The notes beneath the pieces were generated by a model. It ran no database searches, was not told the origin of the DNA, and saw nothing but the letters and a program-made list of their open reading frames with translations. 64,000 nucleotides of DNA from Prevotella melaninogenica (lineage in GTDB: Bacteria; Bacteroidota; Bacteroidia; Bacteroidales; Bacteroidaceae): contig NZ_CP072349.1 in the NCBI RefSeq assembly GCF_018127965.1, positions 124,001-188,000 of the forward strand, read 5' to 3'. Position numbers and translations under genes: made by a program. Shown piece by piece: positions 46,105-54,845 of the stretch (position 1 is the first letter of the stretch; every line of letters starts with the position of its first letter).

Positions 46105-46160
46105 AAGATGATTATCAAGCCTTTACGATTGTCTATTTAGGCTTGGTAATCATCTTTTCT
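46105..46160 (+). terminator. Intrinsic terminator after GH97
   Basis: An 18-bp stem AAGATGATTATCAAGCCT (46105-46122)/AGGCTTGGTAATCATCTT (46139-46156) with one mispair, followed by TTC-T-rich sequence. It marks the end of the glucan operon. Confidence 0.85.
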
Positions 46161-46278
46161 TTTGTACTATTGGGTAAATGTCTACCCTTATCAAGTGGGT
46201 CATTAACGCCTTACGATATCTCTTATCATGCCAATCATGATTCTCCAGAACCTTTTTCTTTCTCTTTCTTGATATCCC

Positions 46279-46335
46279 GCACATATGGTGCGGAGTGTTA
46301 GCACGAGTGGTGCGGGGCGTTAGCACCAATGGTGC
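46279..46335 (+). repeat. GCAC-family palindrome array, site D
   Basis: GCACATATGGTGC (46279), GCACGAGTGGTGC (46301) and GCACCAATGGTGC (46323), exactly 22 bases apart; all three keep the arms GCAC and GTGC. It lies between the GH97 terminator and the next receptor gene. The rest of the spacer holds a TATATCATCTTTGC promoter region near 46583. Confidence 0.88.
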
Positions 46336-46615
46336 GGAGGGCTAATTAGGATGCAATACGTTATTAGTATAGTTATTGTATAGCATAGAAAGAGTAGGAA
46401 AGAATCCTAACTTTAAGTTGTTCTTTTTACTTTCAAAACTTGTGTTATCAGATTTTTTTTGTTAGTTTTGCACTGTATAATGCGCACATAGATTATATAG
46501 TAAAACACTACTGGTTAGGTGATTGATAATGATTTTATTGATGTTGTTTGTTGTAATGGGAAACAACTTTGTATTACATCTATATCATCTTTGCAGCCGT
46601 AAAAACATAGAGAAT

Positions 46616-49093
46616 ATGAAAATTAATAGGTTAATCTTTACTTTAGGTATGATGGCTATTGGCGTAACCGCACATGGTCAGACCTCAACGATATCGGGTG
46701 TATTGCTCGATTCTTTGACTCATGAGGGTGAACCATACGCCACTATCAGAGTCTACAAAGGTAAGAAAAGCGAGACACCAGTGGCTATGTCGGTGACAGC
46801 AAAGGACGGAAAGTTCTCTCAAAAGGTAACAGGACAGGGCAGTTATCTCGTTTCTTTCACTTCAATGGGGCGTAAGGAAGTTCTGCGTAAGGTACAACTT
46901 ACGGCAACAGGCGGAACTATTGACCTTGGAAATCTCCTTGTACAGGACGATACAAAGCAGTTGAAGGGTGTCGAAGTAGTGGCACAGAAGCCGCTTGTAA
47001 AGATGGAAACCGACAAGATGACCTACGATGTACAAAGCGACAATGATGTCAAGACGAACACCGTACTTGATATGTTGCGTAAGGTTCCGATGGTAACAGT
47101 AGACGGACAGGACAACATCACCGTCAATGGGCAAGGTTCCTTCAAGGTTTATGTGGACGGAAAACCTAATGTAATGTTCTCTTCTAATCCCTCACAGATA
47201 TTCAAAGCGATGCCTGCTTCGGCTGTGAAATCTATCGAAGTAGTCACAAACCCTGGTGCAAAATATGATGCAGAGGGTGTCGGTGGTGTGCTGAATATCA
47301 TCATGAACACTGGTGATGGAAAGAGTAAGGCAAAGATGAACGGATATAATGGCAGTGTAGCTCTTACCTTAGGCAACAATGGTTCTCGCACCACAACCTT
47401 CTTTAGTGGACAGCAGGGAAAGCTCACCTACAGTGCCAATGTCATGGGAGCGAAGTTCAAGTCAAACGGAACAGAAACCGAAATGCGCCGTACTTCGTCT
47501 GATGGGTCTGCTATGTCCTATTGGCAAAAGGGCAATACAAAAATCAATTTTACGATGGCTAACATCAGCTTAGGCTATGAACTCGACTCTATGAGTAATA
47601 TTGGTGCTACCTTTGGGCTGACTGGTCACACAATGAAAAACGATGGACATCCTACGACAACCTTCTCAGGTGGAGCCTATGGAACTGGTTTCACGTATGG
47701 CAATGAGATGACAATGGAGAATAAAAACATGTCGTTTAACGGTAGTGTTGACTATCAACGCTTCTTTAATAAGGCGCGTACAAGTAGTCTGACATTGAGT
47801 TATCTCTTCACAACCTCACCTGCAGAAAACAACAATCGACGCATTTATGACGCCTTACCAGCAGGTGTGTCGATCCCTTTAATAGACCTTTATTCGGCTG
47901 CAAAGATGCGTGGAACGGAGCATACTGTGCAGGTTGACTTCACGACTCCATTAGGAAAAGGACAGACATTGAGTACTGGTTTGAAGTTTATTTCTCATCG
48001 CAACTCATCAGACTCTAAGTTCTATGACATTACAGGTGGTACAGAGGTTTATAATGCAGCTAACAGTGTGAACTATAAGAACACGCAGAGTATCTTGGCA
48101 GAGTATGCTGAGTACAGTGCGACAATGGGTAAGTTGGGTGCAAAGGCAGGTCTGCGTTATGAACATACGTGGGAGAAGGTGAACTTTATTGTTGGTTCTG
48201 GTGCCGACTTTAAGAAGAATTATGGAAGTCTTGTTCCCTCTGCCAGCCTCAGTTATAACATCTCTGGCGGTGTCAACTTAGGCTTGAATTACAACATGCG
48301 CATCAGCCGTCCGGGTATTAGTTACCTCAACCCATATATCGACCGTTCTAATCCAACAGTCTTGAGCTATGGTAATCCGAACCTATCAGTTGAGAAGAGC
48401 CACAACGTTAGCTTAGTATTCAATTACTTCACACCGAAGTTTATGATGAACATGACACTCGGTGAGGCTTTTGCCAACAATCAAATTGAGCAGTATTCGT
48501 TTATGAACGGAACAGTGCTGAACACAACTTATGGCAATATCGTACGTAGCCGTTGGACCAACTTCAGCACCTTTATGAACTATGCTGTCACCCCTAAGAC
48601 ACGTATCATGCTCAATGGAAGCTTTGATTATGGAGATATCCGTTCCCAGCAGCTGGGCGAATACAACCATGGCTGGCAAGCAAGCGCATTCTTGGGCGTA
48701 CAACAAACCTTCCCATGGAAGATAAATTGGAGTGTGTTTATGGGTGGACTGACAAAGAAATACTTATTGCAGGGATATAACGGAGGCTTTAATATGTTCA
48801 CGTCAACCCTTTCAAAGAGTTTCATCAAGGATAAACTCAACCTCAGTTTGATGTATTTCGTTCCGTTGACAGGCAAGATGCACATCAAGCAATACAGCCA
48901 TGGTGCTAACTTCGAGAACCACATGAACATCACGATACCAGCACAGCAGGTGGCATTAACCATCACTTGGAATTTTGGAAATACTAAGAAGCAGTTCCAA
49001 ACACATGAGAGTAAGATTTCAAATGACTTCCAAGAGAAGAAGAATGACCAACAAGTGAATGGTGTTGGAATGGGTACTGGCACTGGTATGTAG
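46616..49093 (+). CDS. TonB-dependent receptor/outer-membrane beta-barrel family protein
   Basis: 825 residues from ATG 46616; an upstream frame from 46523 covers the promoter box (CATCTTTGC) and is rejected. A signal peptide (MKINRLIFTLGMMAIGVTAHGQ) is followed by a carboxypeptidase-like Ig domain (STISGVLLDSLTHEGEPYATIRV). A plug-like region comes next (VLDMLRKVPMVTVDGQDNITVNGQGSFKVYVDGKP), then SVKSIEVVTNPGAKYDAEGVGGVLNIIM, the hallmark of this barrel family in Bacteroidota, and an outer-membrane barrel. It differs from SusC and has no SusD partner, so a siderophore, peptide or small-molecule substrate is more likely than glycan. It ends in a Gly/Met/Thr-rich tail. Confidence 0.88.
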   Translation: MKINRLIFTLGMMAIGVTAHGQTSTISGVLLDSLTHEGEPYATIRVYKGKKSETPVAMSVTAKDGKFSQKVTGQGSYLVSFTSMGRKEVLRKVQLTATGGTIDLGNLLVQDDTKQLKGVEVVAQKPLVKMETDKMTYDVQSDNDVKTNTVLDMLRKVPMVTVDGQDNITVNGQGSFKVYVDGKPNVMFSSNPSQIFKAMPASAVKSIEVVTNPGAKYDAEGVGGVLNIIMNTGDGKSKAKMNGYNGSVALTLGNNGSRTTTFFSGQQGKLTYSANVMGAKFKSNGTETEMRRTSSDGSAMSYWQKGNTKINFTMANISLGYELDSMSNIGATFGLTGHTMKNDGHPTTTFSGGAYGTGFTYGNEMTMENKNMSFNGSVDYQRFFNKARTSSLTLSYLFTTSPAENNNRRIYDALPAGVSIPLIDLYSAAKMRGTEHTVQVDFTTPLGKGQTLSTGLKFISHRNSSDSKFYDITGGTEVYNAANSVNYKNTQSILAEYAEYSATMGKLGAKAGLRYEHTWEKVNFIVGSGADFKKNYGSLVPSASLSYNISGGVNLGLNYNMRISRPGISYLNPYIDRSNPTVLSYGNPNLSVEKSHNVSLVFNYFTPKFMMNMTLGEAFANNQIEQYSFMNGTVLNTTYGNIVRSRWTNFSTFMNYAVTPKTRIMLNGSFDYGDIRSQQLGEYNHGWQASAFLGVQQTFPWKINWSVFMGGLTKKYLLQGYNGGFNMFTSTLSKSFIKDKLNLSLMYFVPLTGKMHIKQYSHGANFENHMNITIPAQQVALTITWNFGNTKKQFQTHESKISNDFQEKKNDQQVNGVGMGTGTGM

Positions 49094-49112
49094 CCCTATC
49101 TCCGAATTATTT

Positions 49113-49184
49113 TCATGAAAATAAATATTTCTTATCATGAAGAAAAATATTTCTTATCGTGAAAATAATTCTTTTTGTTCATGA
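49113..49184. repeat. TTTTCATGAAAA-family array, site 3 (four units)
   Basis: Cores at 49113, 49135, 49157 (TCGTGA) and 49179, exactly 22 bases apart, beginning 20 bases after the receptor gene's stop. The left end ccgaattattttcatg matches the boundaries at the other sites. Confidence 0.85.
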
Positions 49185-49278
49185 AAAGAATTTATAGTTA
49201 TGGTCTTTCTGTAGGATAAGCATACGTAGAATGTTGGTTCCCCATATGTTTATCCTACGTAAAAAGAGTATAAAAAAG

Positions 49279-49312
49279 AAGCGATATCAAGGTGTTTTTG
49301 ATATCGCTTTTT
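49279..49312 (+). terminator. Intrinsic terminator after the receptor gene
   Basis: AAGCGATATCAA (49279-49290) pairs perfectly with TTGATATCGCTT (49298-49309), followed by a T-rich run. Confidence 0.85.
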
Positions 49313-49360
49313 CCTTTCCTTGTGTTTTGTAAATACTTATTAGTAAACGTGTTAAAGGTA

Positions 49361-49404
49361 ACACAAGTTTGTGTCACACAAGTTTGTGTGACACAAACTT
49401 GTGT
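49361..49404. repeat. Perfect 18-bp inverted repeat with three CACAAGTTTGTG units
   Basis: ACACAAGTTTGTGTCACA (49361-49378) and its exact complement (49387-49404) flank an 8-base loop. The same block reads as three near-palindromic 12-mers at 15-base steps (49362, 49377 and 49392). It lies between two terminators of convergent genes. Confidence 0.8.
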
Positions 49405-49469
49405 GAACAGTCGTTAGTTGATTTACAGTTGCTTATATAGTAGGTAATATCTATCAGCCTATATTATAG

Positions 49470-49503
49470 AAGTTAGGGATGCATCATGACGCATCCCTAA
49501 CTT
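49470..49503 (-). terminator. Hairpin after the PAP2 gene
   Basis: AAGTTAGGGATGC (49470-49482)/GCATCCCTAACTT (49491-49503), a perfect 13-bp stem with an 8-base loop, about 50 bases past the PAP2 stop on the minus strand. Confidence 0.75.
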
Positions 49504-49549
49504 TGGTTATTTATAAAGGAGTTTCTTTTTATTATCTAAAAGGAAATAG

Positions 49550-50518
49550 TTACTCCGTTATCATCTTACGTGATATGCGTAGGAGGATGGCGAAGAGGAT
49601 AACTGCAGTGATGAAACCAGCGATGGCGTCAATGAGATAATGCGCTTGGATATAAACTGTGGCACAGCAAAGCAGAAGATAGAAAGGTGCAAGGATAGCT
49701 AAAAGTTTATAGTTGCGATCGTGCCAAAGGAGTAACATACAGATAGTGCTGACACCAACGTGTGAGCTTGGGAAGGCTGCAGTAGGACGCTCGCCAGCAG
49801 CTTTAGCATCCTCAACGAGGTGATAGAAGATGCCGTCAGTATATCCGGGACTTGGTAAACACTCCTGATGATGGTTGAAGTAGTCGTGAACATTAGGGAA
49901 GATACCCGCTGTCACGTTCTGTAAACCTATCGCCTTGTAATAGAAGGTAGGACCCGTTACAGGCACGAAGATGAATACGATGTAATAAATAAAGAAGGAA
50001 GAGAGGATGATAAAGGTAGCTCTATTAAACTCCTTATAGTACCACCCGAAGTAATAAACAGCCGTTGCGGCTATCATTGAATAGTAGGCAGCATAGCCCA
50101 TGTCGAACAACTCGCTGAAGAGATGTCCCGGCAAAGCCTTTGAGAAGAGTAGGGCTGGCTGACAACCAAAGAGGTCTTGCTCCCATTGCGCAAAGAGATG
50201 GTCGAGGTTGGGCAGGTGTCTATTGATTTCAAAGGTGTCAGGATACCACCAAGCAAGTAGTCCTAACTGTACGCCAACACGTAGGAAACGAGTCGCCCTA
50301 CAGGGAGCTAAGCGATAAACCACCCACATAGCAGCCGTCAAAGCGACGATGCGTAGACGCCCGAAGATCATTGCCTGCGGGTTGTTAATAATGGTGTACA
50401 TAAAGAAGATGACGATGAGTGTCAGCACCAAGTAAGCCATTACCACCCATTCGTATGCCATAAGTCCCTTTACGGGCTTCTTTTCTAATTTAAATAAGTC
50501 TATGATGAATTGTTTCAT
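49550..50518 (-). CDS. PAP2-family membrane phosphatase/phosphotransferase
   Basis: 322 residues with about six to seven hydrophobic segments, an inner-membrane protein. The phosphatase motifs are AAFPSSHVG (motif 2, with catalytic His) and a C-terminal AHYLIDAIAG (motif 3, His and Asp); motif 1 is weak. Enzymes of this shape hydrolyse or transfer lipid phosphates. Related forms in Bacteroidota act in inositol phosphorylceramide or undecaprenyl-phosphate metabolism, so a lipid-headgroup transferase is possible, but the substrate is not shown by the sequence. It follows the epimerase gene on the same strand after an 81-base spacer that is a 9-bp-period repeat array. Confidence 0.82.
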   Translation of the reverse strand: MKQFIIDLFKLEKKPVKGLMAYEWVVMAYLVLTLIVIFFMYTIINNPQAMIFGRLRIVALTAAMWVVYRLAPCRATRFLRVGVQLGLLAWWYPDTFEINRHLPNLDHLFAQWEQDLFGCQPALLFSKALPGHLFSELFDMGYAAYYSMIAATAVYYFGWYYKEFNRATFIILSSFFIYYIVFIFVPVTGPTFYYKAIGLQNVTAGIFPNVHDYFNHHQECLPSPGYTDGIFYHLVEDAKAAGERPTAAFPSSHVGVSTICMLLLWHDRNYKLLAILAPFYLLLCCATVYIQAHYLIDAIAGFITAVILFAILLRISRKMITE

Positions 50519-50528
50519 TGTTTGTTGT

Positions 50529-50588
50529 TATTGGGCCAATTGGGCTTATTAGGCATATTAGCCCAATAGGGCTTATTAGCCTAATAAT
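50529..50588. repeat. 9-bp-period array, copy 4
   Basis: Units attgggcca, attgggctt, attaggcat, attagccca, atagggctt and attagccta in strict 9-base register, filling nearly the whole gap between the epimerase and PAP2 genes. Confidence 0.75.
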
Positions 50589-50599
50589 AATTAGCTAAA

Positions 50600-51589
50600 T
50601 TACAGCCAGCCTTCTTTTTTATACCATTCAATAGTCTCTTTCACGCCTCGTTGGAGGTCATATTCAGGCTTATAGCCTAACTCTTCAATCGCAGGACGGA
50701 TGTTACAACGCCAGTTACGCTGCTTTAGAATCTGGTATTTGTCGTTGTTTAAAGCCGAAATCTTACCTGTTGCATGTCCGATAAGGTCGCCAAAGAACGT
50801 GACAACACGTAATACCCATATCGGAGCTGTGATGCGAATCCACCAAGTACGACCTAACTCCTTGTGGATAAGGTCGCTGAAAGTAGTGCTCTGGTAGACC
50901 TTTCCATCACTTAGGAAGTAGGCACTGCCTATCTTTCCGTGGTCAAGTGCAAGGAAGGTAGCCTGTACCACGTCCTTAACATATACGAAGGTGATATCCT
51001 GCTGCTTATATCCTACAGCAAAGTCGCTATGCCCCTTGATGCTCTTTGCCATCAGGAAGTAATCCTTCTCACGTGGTCCATACACGCCAGTTGGGCGCAA
51101 GATGATATAAGGAAAGGACGAAGGCAACAGCTGTTCAGCCTCTAACTTGCTCTTACCGTAAGCTGTGTTAGGTCGAGGAGTGTCTGTTGGCTCAATCTCC
51201 TTATAGGGCTGTTGCTCTCTGATAGCACCAAAGATGCTAAGGCTTGAGAGGAAAACGAAACGCTCCAAAGGCTGATTAAGCTCCTGCAGCGCCTGTACGA
51301 AGTTGCGCGTACCATCACGATTGACACGGAAGAAATCCTCCTTGTTCAAGCATTTTGTCACACCAGCGGCATGAACAACATAGTCAAACTGATGTCCAGA
51401 GAGCTGTTCTTTTAGTTTATCGACAGATGAGAAGTCTAATTCTATGAAATGAATACGCTCATCTTGTAGGTATTCTCGTGAGGAAGTACGTCGTACTACC
51501 GCCCAAGTTTCCATACCCCTGCGCAGTGCTTCTTCCACGATAAAGGAGCCAATGAAGCCCGATGCACCTGTTATAAGTATCTTTTTCAT
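50600..51589 (-). CDS. NAD-dependent epimerase/dehydratase
   Basis: 329 residues from ATG 51589 (a longer frame from 51700 lies upstream of the promoter box TATCTTTGC on the minus strand at plus 51613-51621). The N-terminus MKKILITGASGFIGSFIVEEAL is the extended-SDR NAD-binding motif, followed by VVHAAGVTKC, LSSLSIFG and the catalytic YGKSKLEAE (Tyr-x3-Lys). The C-terminal half would bind the substrate, probably a nucleotide sugar or a sterol-like/lipid-linked compound, not identifiable here. It precedes the PAP2 gene, so a shared role in envelope lipid or glycan synthesis is possible. Confidence 0.9.
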   Translation of the reverse strand: MKKILITGASGFIGSFIVEEALRRGMETWAVVRRTSSREYLQDERIHFIELDFSSVDKLKEQLSGHQFDYVVHAAGVTKCLNKEDFFRVNRDGTRNFVQALQELNQPLERFVFLSSLSIFGAIREQQPYKEIEPTDTPRPNTAYGKSKLEAEQLLPSSFPYIILRPTGVYGPREKDYFLMAKSIKGHSDFAVGYKQQDITFVYVKDVVQATFLALDHGKIGSAYFLSDGKVYQSTTFSDLIHKELGRTWWIRITAPIWVLRVVTFFGDLIGHATGKISALNNDKYQILKQRNWRCNIRPAIEELGYKPEYDLQRGVKETIEWYKKEGWL

Positions 51590-51736
51590 TAAAAATTTCG
51601 TTGCAAACGTTTGCAAAGATACAAACTTTTTCGTTACTTTGTGGAAAATAACAAAACTCAAGTTTCGGTTTTTAGATGTTTTGTATGTATTGAACAGCAT
51701 TGCAACTAAGTATCAAACCGTTCTGTTCTGGTCTAC

Positions 51737-51797
51737 CGGACATGTGCTACGGCTATTTCGGACAACTTGTCCGAAGCCTCCGGACAATAATGTTCGA
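51737..51797 (+). repeat. CGGACA array upstream of rnr (three units, 22-bp period)
   Basis: CGGACA at 51737, 51759 and 51781, exactly 22 bases apart. The middle unit is a perfect palindrome TTCGGACAACTTGTCCGAA (51757-51775); the outer ones keep the left arm and a decayed right arm. It lies about 60 bases before the RNase R start, in the divergent spacer. Confidence 0.75.
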
Positions 51798-51855
51798 TGG
51801 TTTTTAGGATTGCTTAGGATAACCCTTACTTGAGTTCAAAACAACTAATTCCACT

Positions 51856-54153
51856 ATGAGGAAAGAAAAGAAAAGCAGCAAGCGATTGACCAAGAAGCAG
51901 CTTGCAGAGAAACTCATGAGTTTCTTTCAGACACAACCCGACGAGATATTTAGCTTTAAACAGATATTTCATGCACTCAAGTTGACCACTCATCCAGCCA
52001 AAATGTTGGCGATAGATGTGATGGAGGAATTGGCATGGGACGACTTCCTTTCAAAGGTTGGAGAGAGTGCTTACACGTTGAATACCAAGGGACAGGTGCA
52101 AGAAGGTACCTTTATCCGTAAGGCGAATGGTAAGAATACATTCCTTCCAGAGGATGGTGGTACACCAGTCTTTGTCTCTGAGCGTAATTCTATGGCAGCT
52201 TTGAATGGCGACCAAGTGAGAGTTCAGTTCATGGCACGCCGTCAGAATCATATAAAAGAGGCAATGGTCATCGCGATACTGCAACGGAAGAAAGACACTT
52301 TCGTTGGAAGGTTGCGGGTCGAGAAGGACATTGCCTTTCTTGTAACACAGGAGAATCTCTTTATTCACGATATTCTTATTCCTAAGAAGAAACTAAAGGG
52401 AGGAAAGACAGACGACCGTGCTTTGGTGAAGATTACCAAGTGGCCTGATGCCGATCACAAGAACCTTGTGGGCGAAGTGGTGGACGTCTTGGGTGAAGCT
52501 GGTGATAATGATGTAGAGATGAACACCATCCTTGCGCAGTATGGATTGCCTTATAAGTATCCTAAACGTGTCGAGGATGCTGCCGAGAAGATAAGTGCTG
52601 AGATTACAGCACAGGACTATGCGGAGCGTGAAGACTTCCGTGACGTATGGACTTGTACGATAGATCCACGCGACGCAAAGGACTTTGACGATGCACTTTC
52701 TATCCGAAAGTTAGAGAGTGGACTGTGGGAAGTGGGCGTACATATCGCTGACGTGTCGCATTATGTCAAAGAAGGAGATATCATTGACCGTGAAGCGCAA
52801 CAGCGTGCGACGTCAGTTTATCTCGTAGACCGCACTATCCCGATGCTTCCCGAGCGTCTTTGTAACTTCATCTGTTCGCTCCGTCCAGATGAAGAGAAGC
52901 TTGCTTTCAGTTGTATCTTCAATCTTGACGATGAAGCAAACGTAAAGGCTTATCGCATTGTGCACACGGTTATCAAGTCAAATCGTCGTTATGCCTACGA
53001 AGAGGCACAGCAGATATTGGAAGACAACGGCGTTGTTGACGGTACGGGCGAGCCTGCACCAGCTCCAGGAAAGGCAGGATATAAAGGCGAGAATGCCGAA
53101 CAAATCATTACACTCGACCGTCTTGCGAAGTTGATTCGTGCTCGTCGTATGAAGGCAGGAAGTGTAAAGTTTGATTCAGAAGAGCTCCACTTCGACATTG
53201 ATGAGAAGGGTAAGCCAATCCGTTGTTACTTTAAGCGATCAAAGGATGCCAACAAGTTGATTGAAGAGTTTATGCTCTTGGCTAATAAGACAGTAGCAGA
53301 AAGCGTCGGAATCGTGAAGAAAGGCAAGAAAGCAAAGACCCTTCCTTATCGTGTTCATGACAATCCTGACCCACAGAAGTTTGAGAACTTGCGTGAATTT
53401 ACAGCCAAGTTTGGTTATAAACTCAAGTCTGCAAGCACGAAGGGTGCTACAGCTCGGGCATTGAACAAGCTGATGGACGAGGTACAGGGTAAACGTGAAG
53501 AGAAGGTGATTCAGACGATTGCACTCCGTTCGATGATGAAGGCGAAGTATACTACGCATAACATCGGTCACTTCGGACTTGCTTTTGATTATTACACCCA
53601 TTTCACTTCGCCTATTCGTCGTTATCCTGACACGATGGTTCATCGCTTGATAACACGCTATCAGAACGGTGGTCGCTCGGCTAATAAGGAACATTACGAG
53701 GAACTCTGTGAGCATTGTTCAGACATGGAACTCGTAGCACAGAATGCAGAACGTGACTCTATCAAGTATAAGATGGTTGAGTTTATGAGCGAGCATATCG
53801 GTGAATGCTATGATGCACACATATCTGGTATTCAGAGTTTCGGCATCTATGCGGAGATAGACGAGAACCATTGCGAGGGTATGATTCCAATGCGTGACCT
53901 CGATGATGACTATTACGATTTCGATGAGAAGAACTATTGTCTTGTTGGTCGTCGTCGTCACCACGTCTACCAGCTTGGTGATCCTATCCGCATACAGGTG
54001 GCTAAGGCTGATTTAGAGCGTAGACAACTCGACTTCGCACTTGATGATGGTCGCCCATTAAAGGCAAAGCAGGCTGCTGCTGAGTATGCTGTAAATAGGA
54101 AGAACGACCGAAAGAACAGCAAGCGTGGTAGCAAGAGCCGCAGAAGAAAGTAG
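51856..54153 (+). CDS. rnr: Ribonuclease R (RNase II/R family exoribonuclease)
   Basis: 765 residues. An N-terminal helix-turn-helix-like segment and two cold-shock RNA-binding domains (to about residue 240) precede the catalytic RNB domain with DPRDAKDFDDALS (metal-binding Asp residues), HIADVSHYV and FTSPIRRYPD. A C-terminal S1 domain (ISGIQSFGIYAEI...GMIPM) and a very basic tail (RKNDRKNSKRGSKSRRRK) follow. It degrades structured RNA 3' to 5' in the cytosol. A palindrome array sits just upstream. The GTG-started hemolysin III gene begins eight bases after its stop. Confidence 0.96.
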   Translation: MRKEKKSSKRLTKKQLAEKLMSFFQTQPDEIFSFKQIFHALKLTTHPAKMLAIDVMEELAWDDFLSKVGESAYTLNTKGQVQEGTFIRKANGKNTFLPEDGGTPVFVSERNSMAALNGDQVRVQFMARRQNHIKEAMVIAILQRKKDTFVGRLRVEKDIAFLVTQENLFIHDILIPKKKLKGGKTDDRALVKITKWPDADHKNLVGEVVDVLGEAGDNDVEMNTILAQYGLPYKYPKRVEDAAEKISAEITAQDYAEREDFRDVWTCTIDPRDAKDFDDALSIRKLESGLWEVGVHIADVSHYVKEGDIIDREAQQRATSVYLVDRTIPMLPERLCNFICSLRPDEEKLAFSCIFNLDDEANVKAYRIVHTVIKSNRRYAYEEAQQILEDNGVVDGTGEPAPAPGKAGYKGENAEQIITLDRLAKLIRARRMKAGSVKFDSEELHFDIDEKGKPIRCYFKRSKDANKLIEEFMLLANKTVAESVGIVKKGKKAKTLPYRVHDNPDPQKFENLREFTAKFGYKLKSASTKGATARALNKLMDEVQGKREEKVIQTIALRSMMKAKYTTHNIGHFGLAFDYYTHFTSPIRRYPDTMVHRLITRYQNGGRSANKEHYEELCEHCSDMELVAQNAERDSIKYKMVEFMSEHIGECYDAHISGIQSFGIYAEIDENHCEGMIPMRDLDDDYYDFDEKNYCLVGRRRHHVYQLGDPIRIQVAKADLERRQLDFALDDGRPLKAKQAAAEYAVNRKNDRKNSKRGSKSRRRK

Positions 54154-54161
54154 TTATCAAG

Positions 54162-54818
54162 GTGAGACGAAAGATATTCTTTTCACACAAAGAGGAACTA
54201 TGGAACTCATGGAGTCATAGTGGAGGAATCGTACTGGGCGTAGTGTTCGGTACGATTTTCCTTGTTTGGTGCTCTAAGGAGCGGTCTGGGTGGGCAACAG
54301 CAGGTGTGATATTATATCTTGTCGGTATGCTTTTCAGTTATATCACGTCGACCGTCTATCATGCCCTCTCTGCCCATTCTGTATGGAAAGAACGGTTGCG
54401 AAAGTGGGACCATGCAGCTATCTATTGGCACATAGCAGGTTCTTATTCGCCCATAACACTGATAGCCTTGCGCAATCAAGGTGCTTGGGGCTGGGGCTTG
54501 TTTGCCTTTGTATGGCTCTGTGCGATACTTGGCACCATTTCATCCTTCCGTAAACTGCGTGACCATAGTAACTTAGAAACGTTGACATTCATTGGTATGG
54601 GGCTATCAGTATTGGTCGCTTTCAAGCCATTAGTCGATGCTTTGGAAACGCAATCGCTCGTCTGGATCTTTGCAGAAGGAGTCATGTATATCACCGGTGC
54701 ACTGTTTTATTCGCTCAACAAACGTAAGTATATGCACACAGTATTCCACTTCTTCGTACTCGCAGGTAGTATTTGTCATATCATAGCCGTGTGGGGAATC
54801 CTAATGGAATACCTATGA
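54162..54818 (+). CDS. Hemolysin III family (PAQR-type) membrane protein
   Basis: 218 residues from GTG 54162, the only start that keeps the conserved N-terminus (EELWNSWSHSGGIVLG). Seven hydrophobic segments and the conserved HALSAHSVWKERLRKWDHAAIYWHIAGSYSP and HTVFHFFVLAGSICHI motifs, with the metal-ligand Ser, His and Asp, identify the HlyIII/PAQR family. Members are zinc-containing integral membrane proteins sometimes linked to ceramidase-like activity or membrane homeostasis; haemolytic function is not implied. It is eight bases from rnr, probably in one transcript. Confidence 0.92.
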   Translation: MRRKIFFSHKEELWNSWSHSGGIVLGVVFGTIFLVWCSKERSGWATAGVILYLVGMLFSYITSTVYHALSAHSVWKERLRKWDHAAIYWHIAGSYSPITLIALRNQGAWGWGLFAFVWLCAILGTISSFRKLRDHSNLETLTFIGMGLSVLVAFKPLVDALETQSLVWIFAEGVMYITGALFYSLNKRKYMHTVFHFFVLAGSICHIIAVWGILMEYL

Positions 54819-54845
54819 TTTGTACTCATATAAACACTAAAAGAA

